From Sphingomonadales bacterium Ga0077557 (lineage in GTDB: Bacteria > Pseudomonadota > Alphaproteobacteria > Sphingomonadales > Sphingomonadaceae), in the NCBI GenBank assembly GCA_001464615.1, contig LNFI01000022.1, forward strand, positions 1 through 44,241: a stretch of DNA of 44,241 bases, written 5' to 3'. Below are positions 43,127-44,241 of this stretch, in pieces. The position numbers and the translations under genes are program-made. Position 1 is the stretch's first letter. Every line of letters begins with the position of its first letter. A model generated the notes under the pieces. It did not search any database, was not told where the DNA came from, and saw only the letters and a program-made list of their open reading frames with translations.

Positions 43127-44095
43127 ATGCCAAAGGCAAGCAAAGTCCTGGACCGCGTTCTTGTGCTGGAAATGGTGCGCGTTACAGAAGCCGCCGCCGT
43201 CGCCGCCGCCAAGCTGGTCGGTCGCGGCGATGAAAAAGCCGCCGATGCCGCGGCTGTCGAAGCGATGCGCGCCGCACTGAACGAACTCTACATGGACGGC
43301 ACCGTGGTGATCGGTGAAGGCGAGCGCGACGAAGCGCCGATGCTTTATATCGGTGAAAAAGTCGGCTCGGCGATTGGCAAGGGGCCCAAGATCGACATTG
43401 CGCTCGATCCGCTCGAAGGCACCACGATCACTGCCAAGGCTGGTCCCAATTCGCTTGCGGTGCTTGCCATTGCCGAAGAGGGCTGCCTGCTCAATGCACC
43501 CGATGTCTATATGGACAAGATCGCGGTCGGCCCCGGTTACCCGAAGGACATCATCGATCTCGACAAGACGCCGACCGAAAATGTGAAGGCCATCGCCAAG
43601 GCCAAGGGCGTTAAGCCGCGCGACATCGTTGCCTGTGTGCTCGATCGCCCCCGCCATGAAAAGCTGATCGCTGAGCTGCGCAAGATCGGCTGCGGCATCA
43701 TGCTGATCCCCGATGGCGATGTCGCCGGCGTGATCGCGACGACCAATCCCGATACCCAGATCGACATCTATATCGGCCAGGGGGGTGCGCCCGAAGGCGT
43801 GCTGGCAGCAGCGGCGCTGCGCTGCGTCGGTGGGCAGTTCAAGGGCCGGCTGGTATTCCGCAACGATGATGAACGCGCCCGCGCCGCCAAATGGGGCATC
43901 AAGGATCTCGACAAGCAATATGATCTGAAAGAGCTGGCCAAGGGCGATTGCATTTTTGCCGCGACCGGCGTCACCGACGGTTCGCTGCTTGCGGGCGTGA
44001 AGCGGATGAAGGGCAAGATGACCACCGATAGCGTGGTGATGCGATCAAGCTCGGGCACGGTGCGTTGGGTCAAGGGTGAGCATCGGCTGGACTGA
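43127..44095 (+). CDS. glpX: class II fructose-1,6-bisphosphatase GlpX
   Basis: Hydrolyses fructose-1,6-bisphosphate to fructose-6-phosphate in gluconeogenesis, metal-dependent, cytoplasmic. The 322 residues match GlpX: AAAKLVGRGDEKAADAAAVEAMR (about 26-48), GTVVIGEGERDEAPMLYIGE with metal-binding acidic residues, DIALDPLEGTTITAKAGPNSLAVLA, the NAPDVYMDKIAVGPG segment and the VARx-like end RWVKGEHRLD. The ATG is preceded by three tandem 18-bp units. It is followed by 146 nt ending in a 32-bp palindrome (44203-44234), a possible terminator. Confidence 0.95.
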   Translation: MPKASKVLDRVLVLEMVRVTEAAAVAAAKLVGRGDEKAADAAAVEAMRAALNELYMDGTVVIGEGERDEAPMLYIGEKVGSAIGKGPKIDIALDPLEGTTITAKAGPNSLAVLAIAEEGCLLNAPDVYMDKIAVGPGYPKDIIDLDKTPTENVKAIAKAKGVKPRDIVACVLDRPRHEKLIAELRKIGCGIMLIPDGDVAGVIATTNPDTQIDIYIGQGGAPEGVLAAAALRCVGGQFKGRLVFRNDDERARAAKWGIKDLDKQYDLKELAKGDCIFAATGVTDGSLLAGVKRMKGKMTTDSVVMRSSSGTVRWVKGEHRLD

Positions 44096-44202
44096 CGACC
44101 TGCGTTTCGCGTGTGATGACTTTGGATTGGATCAACCCAAACCCCGTTCGCCCTCGTCTTAGCGGGATATCGTATGCTGGTCACTGCCGTGTAGGATGCG
44201 GT

Positions 44203-44234
44203 GCCGGGTTGGGGGTGGCCACCCCCAACCCGGC
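44203..44234. terminator. 32-bp perfect palindrome near window end
   Basis: A perfect self-complementary sequence, half-site GCCGGGTTGGGGGTGG, with its centre between 44218 and 44219. As RNA it would fold to a 14-bp stem with a tight GGCC loop. It lies 107 nt after glpX, and the window ends 7 nt later, so any T-run on the plus strand cannot be seen. It is most likely a terminator, possibly acting on both strands. Confidence 0.5.
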
Positions 44235-44241
44235 GGTCGGC

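Overview
The window looks like chromosomal DNA from an alphaproteobacterium of the order Sphingomonadales (Sphingomonas/Sphingopyxis type). The evidence is the GC-rich coding sequence with many ATGA/GTGA/TTGA start-stop overlaps, an ATP12-type F1-ATPase assembly chaperone (in bacteria essentially alphaproteobacterial), a groES-groEL operon under a CIRCE element, FecR-domain and glycine-zipper exported proteins, an EpsB/PrsK/PrsR/PrsT (PEP-CTERM/exosortase-associated) operon, and a TTCGACTTCGCTCAGC inverted repeat of a kind I recall as common in sphingomonad intergenic DNA. I see no tRNA, rRNA, CRISPR array, insertion sequence, integrase or phage gene, so this is mostly core chromosome.

Layout. 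1-1.8 kb (-): HAD phosphatase, a small membrane protein and the ATP12 chaperone as an overlapping operon. 1.8-4.5 kb (+): FecR-domain protein and a GT-C-like polytopic membrane protein. 4.5-7.1 kb (-): a 25-residue membrane microprotein, then groES-groEL with structured 3' DNA and a strong terminator. 7.1-8.5 kb (-): MATE exporter. 8.7-11.1 kb (+): SppA and an acetyltransferase. 11.3-12.9 kb (+): PadR regulator, membrane protein and lipoprotein cassette. 13.0-13.6 kb (-): TRIC/UPF0126 channel. 13.6-14.3 kb: the largest gene-free stretch, with a possible structured RNA ending in a terminator and tandem DnaA-box-like sites. 14.3-15.3 kb (+): two related glycine-zipper proteins. 15.4-18.7 kb (-): M16 protease and a small membrane protein. 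18.9-21.9 kb (+): lipoprotein, CrcB, RluA-type pseudouridine synthase and PaiB-like protein. 21.9-24.6 kb (-): exported protein, MarR-GNAT fusion, mannose-1-phosphate guanylyltransferase. 24.8-31.6 kb (+): epsB-prsK-prsR-prsT. 31.6-33.4 kb (-): ABC-F ATPase. 33.5-36.0 kb (+): PepSY-like lipoprotein and a PhoP/PhoQ-like two-component system. 36.1-37.1 kb (+): a DUF3047 gene with an in-frame TGA, and a small cysteine-rich protein. 37.2-40.6 kb (-): LLM flavin oxidoreductase and a subtilase with a C-terminal barrel-like region. 40.7-44.1 kb (+): pyrimidine-5'-nucleotidase-like HAD, dapD, glutaminyl cyclase and glpX.

How the genes work together. The envelope is the main theme. manC (GDP-mannose supply), epsB (priming sugar-phosphate transferase), the PrsK/PrsR two-component system and the PrsT TPR protein together point to regulated exopolysaccharide production coupled to exosortase sorting. 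The exosortase and PEP-CTERM substrates are not in this window. SppA, the M16 protease, the subtilase, PhoPQ-like signalling and several lipoproteins fit envelope maintenance.

The least ordinary items are the possible structured RNA (13670-14085, -), the adjacent 9-bp DnaA-box-like tandem array, the in-frame TGA just after a Tat signal in the DUF3047 gene, the leaderless seven-codon ORF that runs into the TTG start of the FecR gene, and an 18-bp triple repeat carrying Shine-Dalgarno-like cores before glpX. I did not identify a complete, clearly undescribed multi-gene system.
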